From Actinomadura luteofluorescens (GTDB lineage: Bacteria > Actinomycetota > Actinomycetes > Streptosporangiales > Streptosporangiaceae), in assembly GCF_013409365.1 (NCBI RefSeq), contig NZ_JACCBA010000001.1:7068001-7132000 (forward strand): a DNA stretch of 64,000 nt. The letters are read 5' to 3'. Shown in pieces: positions 45,464-53,150 of the stretch (its first letter is position 1; every line of letters starts with the position of its first letter). The position numbers and the translations under genes were made by a program. Under the pieces are notes generated by a model. That model did not search any database. It had not been told where the DNA came from and saw only the letters and a program-made list of their open reading frames with translations.

Positions 45464-46441
45464 ATGGCCATATATGAGCACCTTGAGGAATATGTCGGCC
45501 TTCCGGTGGCCACGTTCAACGAGGACACCGGCACCGAGGAGGAGGACGACGGCCGCGGCTCGGGCGTCGATCCCGTCAGCGGGGAGGACTTCCCGCCCGC
45601 GGGCGAGGCCGCCTGGTTCGTCGGGACCTCCTTCGACGAGGAGCCGTTCGGCGACGTCTGGGCGCGGTTCCGGGAGACGGTCGACACCACCGAGGTGACG
45701 GCGCTCATCATCGGCTACTGGGGCGCGTCCTACGAGCTGGAGAACGTCCCCGACCCGGTGCAGCTTCTGATCGGGGCGGCCGCGTCGTTCCCGAAGCTGC
45801 GGTCGCTGTTCCTCGGCGACATCACCGGCGAGGAGGCGGAGATCTCCTGGATCGAGCACGGTGACATCACGCCCCTGTTCGCCGCGTTCCCCGACCTGGA
45901 GCGGGTGGAGGTGCGCGGAGCGCAGGGGCTCGTCCTCGACCCGATCAAGAGCGGGAAGCTGAAGGTGCTGCGGTTCGAGTCGGGCGGGCTGCCGGCGCGG
46001 ATCGTCCGTGCCGTCGGCGCGAGCGACCTGCCCAACCTGGAGCACCTCGACCTCTGGCTCGGCGAGGCGAACTACGGCGGCGACGCCACCGTCGCCGACC
46101 TCGCGCCGTTCCTGTCCGGCGAGCGGCTGCCGGCGCTGCGCCACCTCGGCCTGGAGGACAGCGAGATCCAGGACGAGGTCGCGGCGGCGGTCGCCGGCGC
46201 GCCGGTCGTCGCCCGGCTGGAGTCGCTGAGCCTGGCGATGGGCATCCTGACCGACCAGGGCGCCGAGGCGCTGCTGGCCGGCCAGCCGCTCACCCACCTG
46301 CGCAAGCTGGACCTGCACCACCACTTCCTGTCGGACGCGATGGTCGAGCGGGTGCGGGCGGCGCTGCCCGGCGTCACGGTCGACCTGGACGAGCAGGAGA
46401 AGCCGGACGGCGACTGGCACTTCATCGCGGTGTCCGAGTGA
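45464..46441 (+). CDS. STM4015 family protein (leucine-rich-repeat-like), copy 1
   Basis: The 325-aa protein has an N-terminal segment (EHLEEYVGLPVATF), an acidic stretch, then four to five LRR-like units: LRSLFLGDITG, LEHLDLWLGEA, LRHLGLEDSEI, LESLSLAMGIL and LRKLDLHHHFL. It ends WHFIAVSE. STM4015 proteins are named for a Salmonella gene and accompany STM4011-STM4014; their role is not established, but an LRR fold suggests substrate or partner binding. The ATG at 45464 follows AAGGGGA. It is first in a six-gene run, with only 13 bases before copy 2. The longer upstream frame overlaps metI/metQ and is false. Confidence 0.9.
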   Translation: MAIYEHLEEYVGLPVATFNEDTGTEEEDDGRGSGVDPVSGEDFPPAGEAAWFVGTSFDEEPFGDVWARFRETVDTTEVTALIIGYWGASYELENVPDPVQLLIGAAASFPKLRSLFLGDITGEEAEISWIEHGDITPLFAAFPDLERVEVRGAQGLVLDPIKSGKLKVLRFESGGLPARIVRAVGASDLPNLEHLDLWLGEANYGGDATVADLAPFLSGERLPALRHLGLEDSEIQDEVAAAVAGAPVVARLESLSLAMGILTDQGAEALLAGQPLTHLRKLDLHHHFLSDAMVERVRAALPGVTVDLDEQEKPDGDWHFIAVSE

Positions 46442-46454
46442 CGGCGGCCTCCGA

Positions 46455-47408
46455 ATGATCCAGAAGCGCCTCTCGACCTTCGCGGGGCTGCCCGTCCACA
46501 CCTTCGACGGCGAGCCGGACGGCCCGCTGCCGGAGCCGGGGGACGTGGCCTGGGGCGTCTACCACCACGTCCACGACAACGGCGTGTGGGGCGCGGAGGT
46601 CCCCGCGAACCTCGACCTCCTTCTGGAGACGGTCGACACCGCCCAGGTCACCCATCTCGTCATCGGCTTCTGGGGGTTCACCCGCGAGGAGTTCGACCCG
46701 GTGGGGTGGCTGGTGGACCACGCCGGGCGGTTCCCCCGCCTGCGCGCGCTGTTCTTCGGCGACATCCTCGACTGGGAATGCCACATCTCCTGGATCCAGA
46801 ACGGCGACATCTCGCCGCTGTTCGACGCCTACCCGGGGCTGGAGCACTTCGAGATCCGCGGCGCGTCCGACCTGCGGTTCGAGCCGCTGCGGCACGAGCG
46901 GCTGAAGGCGCTGCGGATCGAGTCCGGCGGGCTGCCGGCCGAGGTCGTGCGGGCCGTCGCGGGCGGCGAGCTGCCCGCGCTGGAGCACCTGGACCTGTGG
47001 ATCGGTTCGGACATGCACGGCGGATCGTCCTCGCCCGATGACTACGCGCCCATCCTCACCGGCGAGCGGTTCCCTTCGCTGAAGCACCTCGGCCTGGAGA
47101 ACGGCCCGTTCCAGGACGAGCTGGCGGAGGCCCTGGCGAGCGCCCCGGTCGTCGCCCGGCTGGAGTCGCTCAGCCTGGCCATGGGGATGCTGTCCGATCG
47201 TGGAGCGGAGGCGCTGCTGTCCGGGCAGCCCCTCACCCACCTGCGCAGCCTCGACCTGCACCACGCGTTCCTGAGCGAGCCGATGGCCGAACGCCTTCAG
47301 GCGGCTTTGCCCGGCGTCGAGCTCGACCTTGAGGACGCGCTGGGCGAGGCGTCATGGGTGGGCCAGGAATGGGCCTTCAGCGACTCCTACGTCGCGGTGG
47401 CGGAATGA
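46455..47408 (+). CDS. STM4015 family protein (leucine-rich-repeat-like), copy 2
   Basis: The 317-aa protein is a tandem paralogue of copy 1. It shares the N-terminal GLPVHTF motif, ISWIQNGDISPLF (copy 1 has ISWIEHGDITPLF), LEHLDLWIG, LKHLGLENG, LESLSLAMGML and LRSLDLHHAFL, and ends in the same kind of tail (SYVAVAE). The copies have diverged throughout, so the duplication is not recent. Its stop overlaps the STM4014 start (ATGA), indicating a tight functional link. It may bind or present the substrate of the modifying enzymes encoded downstream. Confidence 0.9.
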   Translation: MIQKRLSTFAGLPVHTFDGEPDGPLPEPGDVAWGVYHHVHDNGVWGAEVPANLDLLLETVDTAQVTHLVIGFWGFTREEFDPVGWLVDHAGRFPRLRALFFGDILDWECHISWIQNGDISPLFDAYPGLEHFEIRGASDLRFEPLRHERLKALRIESGGLPAEVVRAVAGGELPALEHLDLWIGSDMHGGSSSPDDYAPILTGERFPSLKHLGLENGPFQDELAEALASAPVVARLESLSLAMGMLSDRGAEALLSGQPLTHLRSLDLHHAFLSEPMAERLQAALPGVELDLEDALGEASWVGQEWAFSDSYVAVAE

Positions 47409-48475
47409 CGCTCGCGGTGGTCGGCACGCCCGGCGACCGGCGACCCGCGCTGTTCGCCGCGGCGTGCCGGTCCGCCGGGCTGCCCGAGCCGCGGCTCGTC
47501 CCGTGGACGGACGTGCTGCGCGGCGCGCCGCTCACCTTCGGCGCCGGCGAGAGGGTCCGCGTCGACTCGCCCGGCGAGGATCCCGAGGCCGACGCGCTGC
47601 TGCGCGGCCCCGGCCCGCCCGAGCGGGTCGGCGGCGGGGCGCGCTGGCACCGGACGTTCACGGCGGCGCTGCGGCGGCTGTCGGCGTCGGCGTCGGCGTC
47701 CGGCGCCCGCTTCCTCGGCGACGTCGAGGAGATCGCGGTCATGTTCGACAAGCGGCTCACCCACGCCCGCCTGCTTTGCGCGGGTGTGCCCGTCCCGGCC
47801 GCTCTGCCCGAGGTCAACGGGTATGCGGCACTCCGTTCCCGGATGGACGAGGCGGGCGAGCGGAGGGTGTTCGTGAAGCCGGCGCACGGCTCCTCGGCCT
47901 CCGGGGTGGTCGCGCTCCAGACCGCCCCGGGCCGTGTGCGGGCCGTGACGTCGGCGTCCCTGACCGGTGACCGGCTGCTCAACTCGCTGCGCGTCCGCTC
48001 CTACGAGTCCGAGGAGGAGGTCGCGACGCTGGTCGGCCTGCTCGCGCCGGACGGCCTGCACGTCGAGCGTTGGCTGCCCAAGGCGACGCTCGGCGGGCGC
48101 GTGTTCGACCTGCGGGTCGTCGTCATCGGAGGCGAGCCCACGCACGTGGTCGTCCGGACCAGCCGGACCCCGATGACGAACCTGCACCTGGGCGGTGCCA
48201 GGGGTGACCTGGGAGCGGTGCGGCGCGCGCTCGGCGAGGACGGTTGGAAGCGCGCCATGGACGTGTGCGCGCGGGCCGCCGCGTGCTTTCCGGGCAGCCC
48301 GATGGTCGGCGTCGACCTGCTCGTGGGATTCGGGTTGAAGCGGTTCGCGGTGTGCGAGGTGAACGCCTTCGGCGACCTGCTTCCGGGCCTGACCGGCCTG
48401 CCCGGAAGTTCCGGCGAGGGCCTGGACACCTACGGCGCCCAGGTCAGGGCGATGGTGCAGGCATGCACGACATGA
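47405..48475 (+). CDS. STM4014 family protein (ATP-grasp-like)
   Basis: The 356-aa protein shows an ATP-grasp-like layout: an N-terminal Rossmann-like part (LAVVGTPGDRRPALFAAACR), the ATP-binding segment RVFVKPAHGSSASGV (residues about 154-168), FDLRVVVIGGEPTHVVVR, and the metal-binding end CEVNAFGDLLPGLTGL. ATP-grasp enzymes join a carboxylate to an amine or thiol, as in RiPP macrocyclization and peptide ligation. The substrate here is unknown. ATG at 47405 overlaps the stop of the second STM4015 gene. Its 3' end contains the first copy of a 26-base tandem duplication. Confidence 0.85.
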   Translation: MTLAVVGTPGDRRPALFAAACRSAGLPEPRLVPWTDVLRGAPLTFGAGERVRVDSPGEDPEADALLRGPGPPERVGGGARWHRTFTAALRRLSASASASGARFLGDVEEIAVMFDKRLTHARLLCAGVPVPAALPEVNGYAALRSRMDEAGERRVFVKPAHGSSASGVVALQTAPGRVRAVTSASLTGDRLLNSLRVRSYESEEEVATLVGLLAPDGLHVERWLPKATLGGRVFDLRVVVIGGEPTHVVVRTSRTPMTNLHLGGARGDLGAVRRALGEDGWKRAMDVCARAAACFPGSPMVGVDLLVGFGLKRFAVCEVNAFGDLLPGLTGLPGSSGEGLDTYGAQVRAMVQACTT

Positions 48476-48505
48476 ACACGGTGCAGACATGCACGACATG
48501 AACGA
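48454..48505 (+). repeat. 26-base tandem duplication at the STM4014/STM4013 junction
   Basis: GGTGCAG-G/A-CATGCACGACATGAACA (48454-48479) is repeated at 48480-48505 with two or three differences. It contains the STM4014 stop and a candidate STM4013 start. Before duplication the two genes would have overlapped at ATGA like the other genes of this run. Confidence 0.8.
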
Positions 48506-49289
48506 AGTCATCGGCAGCCACGACGTGCTGCTGGTGACCCTCGACACTCTGCGCTACGACGTGGCCGCCGAACTGGCCGCCGCGGGGGAGACCCCCACCC
48601 TCACCGGGCTGCTCCCGGAAGGCCGCTGGGAGCGCCGCCACACGCCCGGCAGCTTCACCTACGCCGCGCACGCGGCGATGCTGGCGGGCTTCCTGCCCAC
48701 GCCCGCGTCGCCCGGCCCGCATCCGCGCCTGTTCGCCGGCGCCTTCCCGGGCAGCGAGACCACCGCCGCCGGCACCTGGACGTTCGACGCCGCCGACCTG
48801 CCGGGGGGCCTTGCAGCCGCGGGCTACCACACGGTCTGCGTGGGCGGCGTCGGGTTCTTCAACAAGCTGACGCCGCTCGGATCGGCGCTCCCGTCGCTCT
48901 TCGCCGAGAGCCACTGGGAGCGCGGGTTCGGCGTGACCGACCCGGAGTCGCTGCCCAACCAGATCGACCGGATCGCCGAAGTCATGGCGCGGCTGCCTGC
49001 CGAACGCCGCCTGTTCCTGCTGCTGAACGTCGCGTCCCTGCACCAGCCCAACTGGTTCTACCTGGACGGCGCCACACGCTCGCACGGTGACACCCGCGCG
49101 ACCCACGCCGCCGCCCTCCGCCATGTGGACGCGCACATCGGCAGGTTGTTCGGGCTGATGCGCCGCCCGTGCTTCGTCATCGTCTGCTCCGACCACGGGA
49201 CGGCGTACGGCGAGGCCGGCCACACGGGCCACCGCATCGGCCACGAAGTCGTCTGGACCGTTCCGTACGGGGAGTTCGTTCTTTCGTGA
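48498..49289 (+). CDS. STM4013/SEN3800 family hydrolase (alkaline phosphatase/sulfatase fold)
   Basis: The protein of about 263 aa begins with the metal-binding strand VLLVTLDTLRYDVA and has the nucleophile region GSFTYAAHAAMLAGF and a late motif VIVCSDHGTAYGEAGHTGHRIGHE. These are the features of the alkaline phosphatase/sulfatase superfamily, which hydrolyses phosphate or sulfate esters with a Thr/Ser/formylglycine nucleophile. No signal peptide is present, so it works in the cytoplasm. The start is ATG at 48498 or, in the same frame, ATG at 48489, both within the duplicated 26-base unit. Its stop overlaps the STM4012 start. Confidence 0.88.
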   Translation: MNEVIGSHDVLLVTLDTLRYDVAAELAAAGETPTLTGLLPEGRWERRHTPGSFTYAAHAAMLAGFLPTPASPGPHPRLFAGAFPGSETTAAGTWTFDAADLPGGLAAAGYHTVCVGGVGFFNKLTPLGSALPSLFAESHWERGFGVTDPESLPNQIDRIAEVMARLPAERRLFLLLNVASLHQPNWFYLDGATRSHGDTRATHAAALRHVDAHIGRLFGLMRRPCFVIVCSDHGTAYGEAGHTGHRIGHEVVWTVPYGEFVLS

Positions 49290-50566
49290 ATCCATACCAG
49301 GCGTACGTGTACGCCTACCCGCACAAGACCGCCTACCGTCCGCTGCGGCCCGCACCCGGGTTGCGGGACGTGTGGGCGGGGGAGTCGCTCGACGCGCTCT
49401 TCCTGTACCTGCACGTCCCCTTCTGCGAGATGAGGTGCGGCTTCTGCAACCTCTTCACCCGCACCGGCGCGCCCGAAGAGCTGACCGGCGCCTACCTGGA
49501 CGCGCTCGACCGCCAGGCGACCGCCGCCCTGGACGCCCTGGACGGCGCCGCCTTCGCCACCGCGGCCTTCGGCGGAGGAACGCCGACCTACTTCACCGCG
49601 TCCGAACTGGAACGGCTCTGCGGCATCGCCGGACGGTTCCCCGGGTTCGGGTCGATACCGCTAGGCGTGGAAACGTCCCCGGCGACCGCCACCACCGACC
49701 GGCTGGCCGTCCTCGCCGACCACGGAACCACGCGCGTCTCCATCGGCGTGCAGAGCTTCCTGGACGAGGAGGCACGCGCGGCCGTCAGACCGCAGAAACG
49801 CGCCGAAGTGGAGGCCGCGCTGGACCGCATCCGCGCCGCGGGGTTCCCGATCCTCAACATCGACCTCATCTACGGCATCGACGGTCAGACGCCCGCGACG
49901 TGGCTGCACTCCCTGAACGCCGCTCTCACGTGGCGTCCGGAGGAGATCTACCTGTACCCGCTCTACGTCCGCCCGCTGACCGGCCTCGGACGCCGCGCCC
50001 AAGACTGGGACGACCAGCGCCTCATGCTCTACCGGCTCGGTCGCGACCACCTTCTTGGCGAAGGCTACGAGCAGGTGTCGATGCGGATGTTCCGGCTGCC
50101 GTCCTCAGGTGCGGGCGGCACGGAGTACTGCTGCCAGACGGACGGCATGGTCGGCCTGGGCTGCGGAGCACGCTCCTACACCTCCCGCCTCCACTACTCC
50201 TTCGAGTACGCGGTCGGAGCCGGGCAGGTGCGGTCCATCATCGACGACTACGTGCGCGAGACCGACTTCACCACCGCCCGGGTCGGCTTCTCACTGGACG
50301 ACGACGAACGCCGCAGGCGACATCTCGTCCAGTCACTTCTGCAAGCGACCGGTCTTGACCTGGGCACCTACCGCGCGCGCTTCGGAAGCGACCCGATGGA
50401 CGACTATCCCGCCGACCTGAAGCCGTTCGCTGAGCGTGGATGGCTGGAGACCTCTGAGGACGTCCTCCGGTTGACCCCCGAGGGGCTCGCCTACTCGGAC
50501 GCCATCGGCCCGGCACTGTTCTCGTCCCGCGTGCAGGCGCTGATGGCGTCCTACGAGGCGCGGTGA
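49286..50566 (+). CDS. STM4012 family radical SAM protein (HemN-like)
   Basis: The 426-aa protein has the radical SAM cluster motif in HVPFCEMRCGFCNLF (C47, C51, C54), the glycine motif FGGGTPTYF, an SAM-binding strand in LGVETSPAT and RVSIGVQSF, and a C-terminal winged-helix-like region of the HemN/HemW type (LDLGTYRARFG ... DVLRLTPEGLAYSD). HemN-type enzymes can use two SAM molecules. The reaction here is unknown. GTG at 49286 overlaps the STM4013 stop (GTGA), and the 3' end overlaps STM4011. Confidence 0.92.
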   Translation: MNPYQAYVYAYPHKTAYRPLRPAPGLRDVWAGESLDALFLYLHVPFCEMRCGFCNLFTRTGAPEELTGAYLDALDRQATAALDALDGAAFATAAFGGGTPTYFTASELERLCGIAGRFPGFGSIPLGVETSPATATTDRLAVLADHGTTRVSIGVQSFLDEEARAAVRPQKRAEVEAALDRIRAAGFPILNIDLIYGIDGQTPATWLHSLNAALTWRPEEIYLYPLYVRPLTGLGRRAQDWDDQRLMLYRLGRDHLLGEGYEQVSMRMFRLPSSGAGGTEYCCQTDGMVGLGCGARSYTSRLHYSFEYAVGAGQVRSIIDDYVRETDFTTARVGFSLDDDERRRRHLVQSLLQATGLDLGTYRARFGSDPMDDYPADLKPFAERGWLETSEDVLRLTPEGLAYSDAIGPALFSSRVQALMASYEAR

Positions 50567-51420
50567 TGGACCATCTGACGATCCTCTACCGGGGTCCGCT
50601 GGCCAGCTGCGACTACGACTGCCCGTACTGCCCGTTCGCCAAGCGCCGCGACACCCCGGAACAGCTCCGCGCCGACCGCGCCGCGCTCGAACGCTTCACG
50701 GAGTGGGTGTCGGGCTGCGGCCACCGCGTCTCGGTCCTGTTCACGCCATGGGGCGAAGGGCTCGTCCGCTCCTGGTACCGGCGCGCCCTCATCGACCTCA
50801 GCCACCTTCCGCATGTGGAACGGGTCGCGATCCAGACGAACCTCAGCCACCGCGTGTCGTGGACGGCGGACGCCGACCCCACACGGTTGGCGCTGTGGGC
50901 GACCTATCACCCCGGCCAGGTCCCGTACGAGCGGTTCCTGGGCAAATGCCTGGACCTCTCTGCGCGGGGGATCCGGTTCAGCGTCGGCATCGTCGGCCAG
51001 CCGGAGCACCTCGATGCCGCCCGCAGGCTCCGCGCGGACCTTCCCTCCGGAACGTACCTCTGGGTCAACGCGGCCGAGGGGCGCACCTACGACGACGCCG
51101 AGGCCGCCTCCTGGGCCGAGATCGACCCGCTGTTCCCCGTGAGCCGCCACCCGCACGCGAGCCGCGGCCTCCCCTGCCGGACGGGCGACACGGTCATCTC
51201 AGTCGACGGCGACGGGACGGTCCGCCGCTGCCACTTCGTCCCGTCCGTCCTGGGCAACCTCTACGACGGCTCGTTCCGGAACGCCCTGGCGCCCCGCCCG
51301 TGCCCTCTCGACACGTGCGACTGCCACATCGGCTACGTCCACCTCGAACCCCTCGGCCTCTACGACACCTTCGCCGACGGCATCCTCGAACGGATCCCAG
51401 CCCTGTTCGGCAAGCCCTGA
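50563..51420 (+). CDS. STM4011 family radical SAM protein with SPASM-like C-terminus
   Basis: The 285-aa protein has a radical SAM motif ASCDYDCPYCPF (C16, C20, C23) and, at the C-terminus, five more cysteines (C205, C223, C247, C252, C254) in the pattern LPCRTGDTVISVDGDG ... RRCHF ... RPCPLDTCDCHIG. This resembles SPASM-type auxiliary cluster sites, which are common in enzymes that modify ribosomal peptides. It starts GTG at 50563, overlapping the STM4012 stop. It is the last gene of the run and is followed by a strong terminator. Confidence 0.92.
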   Translation: MMDHLTILYRGPLASCDYDCPYCPFAKRRDTPEQLRADRAALERFTEWVSGCGHRVSVLFTPWGEGLVRSWYRRALIDLSHLPHVERVAIQTNLSHRVSWTADADPTRLALWATYHPGQVPYERFLGKCLDLSARGIRFSVGIVGQPEHLDAARRLRADLPSGTYLWVNAAEGRTYDDAEAASWAEIDPLFPVSRHPHASRGLPCRTGDTVISVDGDGTVRRCHFVPSVLGNLYDGSFRNALAPRPCPLDTCDCHIGYVHLEPLGLYDTFADGILERIPALFGKP

Positions 51421-51427
51421 CCACCGT

Positions 51428-51470
51428 CCAGGCCGCGGATCAGAGCGCCCGGCCCTGATCCGCGGCCTGG
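51428..51470. terminator. Bidirectional terminator closing the STM401x run and the WYL gene
   Basis: CCAGGCCGCGGATCAG and its exact complement (51455-51470) form a perfect 16-bp stem with an 11-base loop. It starts seven bases after the STM4011 stop and covers the last codons of the minus-strand WYL gene, so it serves both convergent genes. Confidence 0.85.
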
Positions 51471-52438
51471 CCCTGCCCGCTCTGCCGCTCTGGATCGCCG
51501 TTGTAGCGGCCGGCGAGTTCGGCGCCGATCCGGGCGAGTTCCCGCTGGACGGCAGGCGGCTCGACGACGTCGAGCAGCGCGCCCCACCCGGCGAGGTGGC
51601 GGGCGATGTCCAGCGGGGTCGGGGCGGCGACACGGACCCGGACGCGCCCGCGACCGGCCTCACCGTCGGTGCGGCAATGCCGTCCGAACTGGTCGCGCAG
51701 GACGGGCACGAACCGCTCCTCGACGAGCACCGTCGCCCACGTGCGCGAACGCCGCCTCTCGATCTCGTCGGCGACCTCCTGCCAGGCGGCGGCGAGGGTG
51801 AAGTCGTCGGGGCGTTCGGCGGGGAGGGCGGTCGGCTCGGCCCGGGTGATCCGGTCGACGCGGAAGGTCCGCCGCCCTCGCCCGGTGTCCGCCAGCAGGT
51901 ACCAGACGTCGTCCTTGTCGATCAGGCCCCACGGGTCGACCAGCCGTTCCGCCGGGTCTCCGGTGCGGCCGGCGTAGGTCAGGCGGATCTTGAGGCGGCG
52001 GATCACGGCGGTCTGCAGCAGGTCGACCATCGCGGGCCGGGGACGGTCCCGCTCGCCCCACCGGACGGGGTCGACGATCGTCGCGTCCAGGGCCGCCTCG
52101 GCGTCGGTGCGGAACGTCCTCGGCAGGGCGCCCAGGAGCTTGCGCAACGCCGCTCTGGCCTCGGGTGACACCGCGGCGGCGGGACCGGCCTGCAGGAAGA
52201 GCGCCTGCGCCTCGGACGCCGTGAGGCCGCTGAGGTCGGTGCGGGCGCCGCCGACCAGCTGCCAGCCGCCACCGCGACCCGGCTGCGGATAGACCGGGAC
52301 CCCGGCCGACGCGAGCGCCTCCAGGTCTCGGCGGGCGGTCGCCACCGACACCTGGAGCTCGGCCGCCAGCTCGGCCGCGGTCACCCGGCCGCGGACCTGC
52401 ATCAGCAGCAGGACGGCGACGAGACGGTCAGCGCGCAT
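51440..52438 (-). CDS. WYL-domain transcriptional regulator (DeoR-type HTH)
   Basis: The 332-aa protein has an N-terminal HTH_11/DeoR-type helix-turn-helix (RLVAVLLLMQVRGRVTAAELAAELQVSVATARRDL), a WYL domain (RLKIRLTYAGRTGDPAERLVDPWGLIDKDDVWYLLA, residues about 148-183) and a WCX-like C-terminal domain. WYL regulators bind ligands or nucleic acids and often control stress or defence genes. The gene is divergent from a YdeI-like gene. A perfect 9-bp inverted repeat sits between them as a likely operator. Start ATG at 52438. Confidence 0.92.
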   Translation of the reverse strand: MRADRLVAVLLLMQVRGRVTAAELAAELQVSVATARRDLEALASAGVPVYPQPGRGGGWQLVGGARTDLSGLTASEAQALFLQAGPAAAVSPEARAALRKLLGALPRTFRTDAEAALDATIVDPVRWGERDRPRPAMVDLLQTAVIRRLKIRLTYAGRTGDPAERLVDPWGLIDKDDVWYLLADTGRGRRTFRVDRITRAEPTALPAERPDDFTLAAAWQEVADEIERRRSRTWATVLVEERFVPVLRDQFGRHCRTDGEAGRGRVRVRVAAPTPLDIARHLAGWGALLDVVEPPAVQRELARIGAELAGRYNGDPERQSGQGQAADQGRAL

Positions 52439-52456
52439 GAATCCAGATCATCCGAC

Positions 52457-52481
52457 AAAGTGCTCAGAAGATGAGCACTTT
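52457..52481. promoter_or_regulatory. Divergent operator between the WYL regulator and the YdeI-like gene
   Basis: AAAGTGCTC and GAGCACTTT form a perfect 9-bp inverted repeat with a seven-base centre, 18 bases upstream of the WYL gene start. The arms are much more AT-rich than the surroundings. It is probably bound by the WYL regulator to control itself and the divergent gene. Confidence 0.7.
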
Positions 52482-52525
52482 ACCCGGAACCATGGGTGTC
52501 ACCGCCCAACGAGAGGGAACCGCCG

Positions 52526-53092
52526 ATGCCGCCAGCAGATCGTGGACCGATGATGCATTTCGCGGACGCCGCCGAGTGGGAGGCCTGGCTGGCCGAGCAT
52601 CACGAGAGCGGGGAGGGCGCCTGGCTGAAGATCGCCAAGAAGGGGGCGGGCACCGCCTCCGTCACGATCACGCAGGCGCTGGAGGTCGCGCTGTGCTACG
52701 GCTGGATCGACAGCCGGCGCAGGTCCCATGACGAGAACTTCTACCTGCAGCGGTACTCGCGCCGCCGCAGGGGCGGCGCGTGGTCGCGCAAGAACGTCGA
52801 GCGCGTGGAGGCGCTGATCGCCGCCGGACGGATGCGACCGCCGGGCCTGGCCGAAGTCGCGGCCGCCCAGGCGGACGGCCGCTGGGCGGCGGCCTACACC
52901 GCCCAGCGCGACGCCGAAGTCCCGGCCGACCTGGCGGCCGCGCTGGCGGCCTCCCCACAGGCCGCCGCGCGTTTCGAAGCACTCGACAGAACCACCCGCT
53001 ACGCCCTGATCCTCCCCCTCCTCAAGGCCCGCACCCCGGCCGGACGCGCCAGCCGCCTCCACAGGACGATCTCCGAACTACGGAACCCATGA
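52526..53092 (+). CDS. YdeI/OmpD-associated family protein
   Basis: The 188-aa protein has the family features FADAAEWEAWLAEHHESGEGAWLKIAKKG, ALEVALCYGWIDSRR and YLQRYSRRRRGGAWSRKNVERVEALI, with a C-terminal helical end. Relatives are small cytosolic proteins sometimes linked to bacteriocin protection or stress; no reaction is established. The ATG at 52526 follows GAGAGGG by about nine bases. A GTG at 52496 would add ten residues. The shared operator suggests control by the WYL regulator. Confidence 0.88.
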   Translation: MPPADRGPMMHFADAAEWEAWLAEHHESGEGAWLKIAKKGAGTASVTITQALEVALCYGWIDSRRRSHDENFYLQRYSRRRRGGAWSRKNVERVEALIAAGRMRPPGLAEVAAAQADGRWAAAYTAQRDAEVPADLAAALAASPQAAARFEALDRTTRYALILPLLKARTPAGRASRLHRTISELRNP

Positions 53093-53150
53093 ACCGCGAC
53101 CCCGCCCGGACCGGCTTGACCAGGGGAGCGGGCCAGTTAGAGCCCTGGGG

